Assembly: GCA_002435715.1 (NCBI GenBank)
Contig: DISD01000019.1
Location: 32,666-49,747 of the forward strand
DNA: 17,082 nt
Origin: Rhodospirillaceae bacterium UBA6219
GTDB lineage: Bacteria > Pseudomonadota > Alphaproteobacteria > Rhodospirillales > Magnetospirillaceae
Direction: 5' to 3'
This document shows positions 16,086 through 17,082 of this stretch, piece after piece; within the stretch, counting starts at the first letter, position 1; the number at the start of each line of letters is the position of its first letter. Below the pieces are notes generated by a model, which saw only the letters and a program-made list of their open reading frames with translations, searched no databases and was not told the origin of the DNA. The position numbers and the translations under genes are program-made.

Positions 16086-17057
16086 TTACTTGACGTTGCG
16101 GATCTTGTCCAGGTTCTCCTTGCCGAACTCCTTCTCGAACTGGGCCATGACCGGTGCGAGCGTGGCGACGAACTTGGACTTGTCGACGTTCTCGACGACC
16201 TGCATGCCGAGCTCGCGCAGCTTGGCCACGCCGTTGGCGTCGTCCTTGTCCACGCGGGCGCGGTTCGCCTCGACCGCGACCTTCGCGGCGTCGAGGAAGG
16301 CCTGCTTGTCGGCGGCCGGCAGCTTGTCGAAGGCGTCCTTGTTCATCAGCAGGATCGCCGGCGAATAGACGTGGCCGGTCAGCGACAGGTGCTTCTGGAC
16401 CTGGTCGAACTTGGCGGCCATGATGACCGACAGCGGGTTCTCCTGGCCGTCGACCGTGCCCTGCTGGAGCGCGGTGAACACCTCGGGGAAGGCCATCGGC
16501 GTGGTCACGATGCCCAGGCCCTTGTACGCGGCGATGTGAACCGGGTTCTCCATCGTGCGCATCTTCAGGCCCTTCAGGTCATCGGGCGCGACGACCGGGC
16601 GCTTGCTGTTCGTCATGTGGCGAACGCCGTTCTCGCCCCAGGCCAGGGCCTTGAAGCCCTTGGACTCGAACTTCTTGAGCAGGTCCTGGCCGATTTCGCC
16701 GTCGAGCACCTTGCGGGCGTGGGCCTTGTCGCGGAACAGGAAGGGCACGTCGAGGATCTTGGTCTCGGGCACGAAGTTCGGCACCGGACCGCTCGAGCTG
16801 AACGCCAGTTCCTGCGTGCCGAGCTGGACCGCCTCGATGTACTCGCGCTCGCCGCCCAGCGAACCGTTGTAGAAGGTCTGGATCTTGTAGCGGCCGTTGG
16901 TCCGCTTCTCGACTTCCTGGGCGAAGGTGTCGATCGCGACGCCCTGGTGCGAATCCTTGGCGGTGGCGATGCTGATCCGCATCGTGGTCTGCGCGGCAGC
17001 GCCGGCCATCAGGCCCATCGCGAGGGCAAGGCCGAGAGTCAGCTTGGTCAGTTTCAT
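16086..17057 (-). CDS. dctP: TRAP transporter periplasmic receptor DctP
   Basis: Periplasmic receptor that captures an organic acid and hands it to DctQM. Product 323 aa. The start is ATG 17057 with GGAG 5 nt upstream, 25 bp from the window edge, so its promoter is outside. The signal peptide is about residues 1-22 (ending GAAA). DctP family marks are the DSHQGVAIDTFAQEVEKRTNGRYKI helix, FYNGSLGGEREYIEAVQLG, and Arg167 in LKGLKMRTMENPVH. That arginine sits where the family places its carboxylate-binding residue. FPEVFTALQQGTVDGQENP follows. Known members bind C4-dicarboxylates, sugar acids, keto acids or other carboxylates; the exact ligand is not readable here. Codon use is foreign to most of the window (ten CTC, no TTG leucine codons). 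A strong terminator-like hairpin follows. Confidence 0.93.
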   Translation of the reverse strand: MKLTKLTLGLALAMGLMAGAAAQTTMRISIATAKDSHQGVAIDTFAQEVEKRTNGRYKIQTFYNGSLGGEREYIEAVQLGTQELAFSSSGPVPNFVPETKILDVPFLFRDKAHARKVLDGEIGQDLLKKFESKGFKALAWGENGVRHMTNSKRPVVAPDDLKGLKMRTMENPVHIAAYKGLGIVTTPMAFPEVFTALQQGTVDGQENPLSVIMAAKFDQVQKHLSLTGHVYSPAILLMNKDAFDKLPAADKQAFLDAAKVAVEANRARVDKDDANGVAKLRELGMQVVENVDKSKFVATLAPVMAQFEKEFGKENLDKIRNVK

Positions 17058-17082
17058 TTGGTCTCCGTTTTTGCGAGGTCGC

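Larger units (their letters stand above)
15318..17082. other. Compositionally distinct segment (start of dctM, dctQ, dctP)
   Basis: From about 15318 to the right edge the minus-strand genes favour CTC over TTG for leucine, GCG alongside GCC, and GAG over GAA. In dctP I count ten CTC and no TTG leucine codons; in livK I count one CTC and seven TTG. The style resembles betaproteobacterial genes, though the donor is only a guess. The right boundary lies outside the window. No mobile-element genes, direct repeats or tRNA are seen at the left boundary, which falls inside a coding region. Confidence 0.65.

Overview
The window reads as GC-rich DNA from an alphaproteobacterium of the Rhodospirillales, most like Magnetospirillum or Azospirillum. 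The reasons are the dCache/HAMP chemoreceptor style, the DUF2336 protein, TTG/CTG leucine codons with very few CTC, and a preference for GCC, ATC and GAA. This placement rests on pattern recognition, not on a database search. The last ~1.75 kb has different codon habits.

Layout. (1) 1-1640, minus: a methyl-accepting chemotaxis protein cut by the left edge. (2) 1641-1926: a divergent intergenic region with a candidate promoter and several short dyads. (3) 1927-6441, plus: a complete livKHMGF-type ABC importer operon, with an RNA hairpin between livK and livH and overlapping or touching genes after that. (4) 6534-7238, plus: a free-standing class I glutamine amidotransferase. (5) 7315-9652, plus: a DUF2336 helical-repeat protein with its own candidate promoter, then an unrecognised 386-residue soluble protein. 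(6) 14101 down to 9677, minus: a TAXI-type TRAP operon made of the receptor, a fused DctQM permease, a DUF1850 protein and a ChaN-family haem-binding-type protein. (7) 17057 down to 14244, minus: a classical DctP-DctQ-DctM TRAP operon ending in a strong terminator.

The window is mainly about solute capture. Three independent binding-protein-dependent importers (one ABC, two TRAP of different families) sit beside a chemoreceptor that may sense related ligands. In all three operons a stable hairpin lies just after the binding-protein gene and before the membrane genes, which fits making receptor in excess over permease.

The most notable irregularity is inside dctM. Codons 1 to about 68, together with all of dctQ and dctP, use CTC, GCG and GAG in a betaproteobacterium-like way. 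From about codon 69 (near 15317) the gene switches to the codon habits of the rest of the window. The reading frame is intact across the switch, at a stretch that is well conserved in the DctM family. This is either a real homologous recombination that replaced dctPQ and the start of dctM, or an assembly chimera. No RNA genes, insertion sequences or CRISPR arrays were seen, and no stretch above 300 bases lacks a gene.
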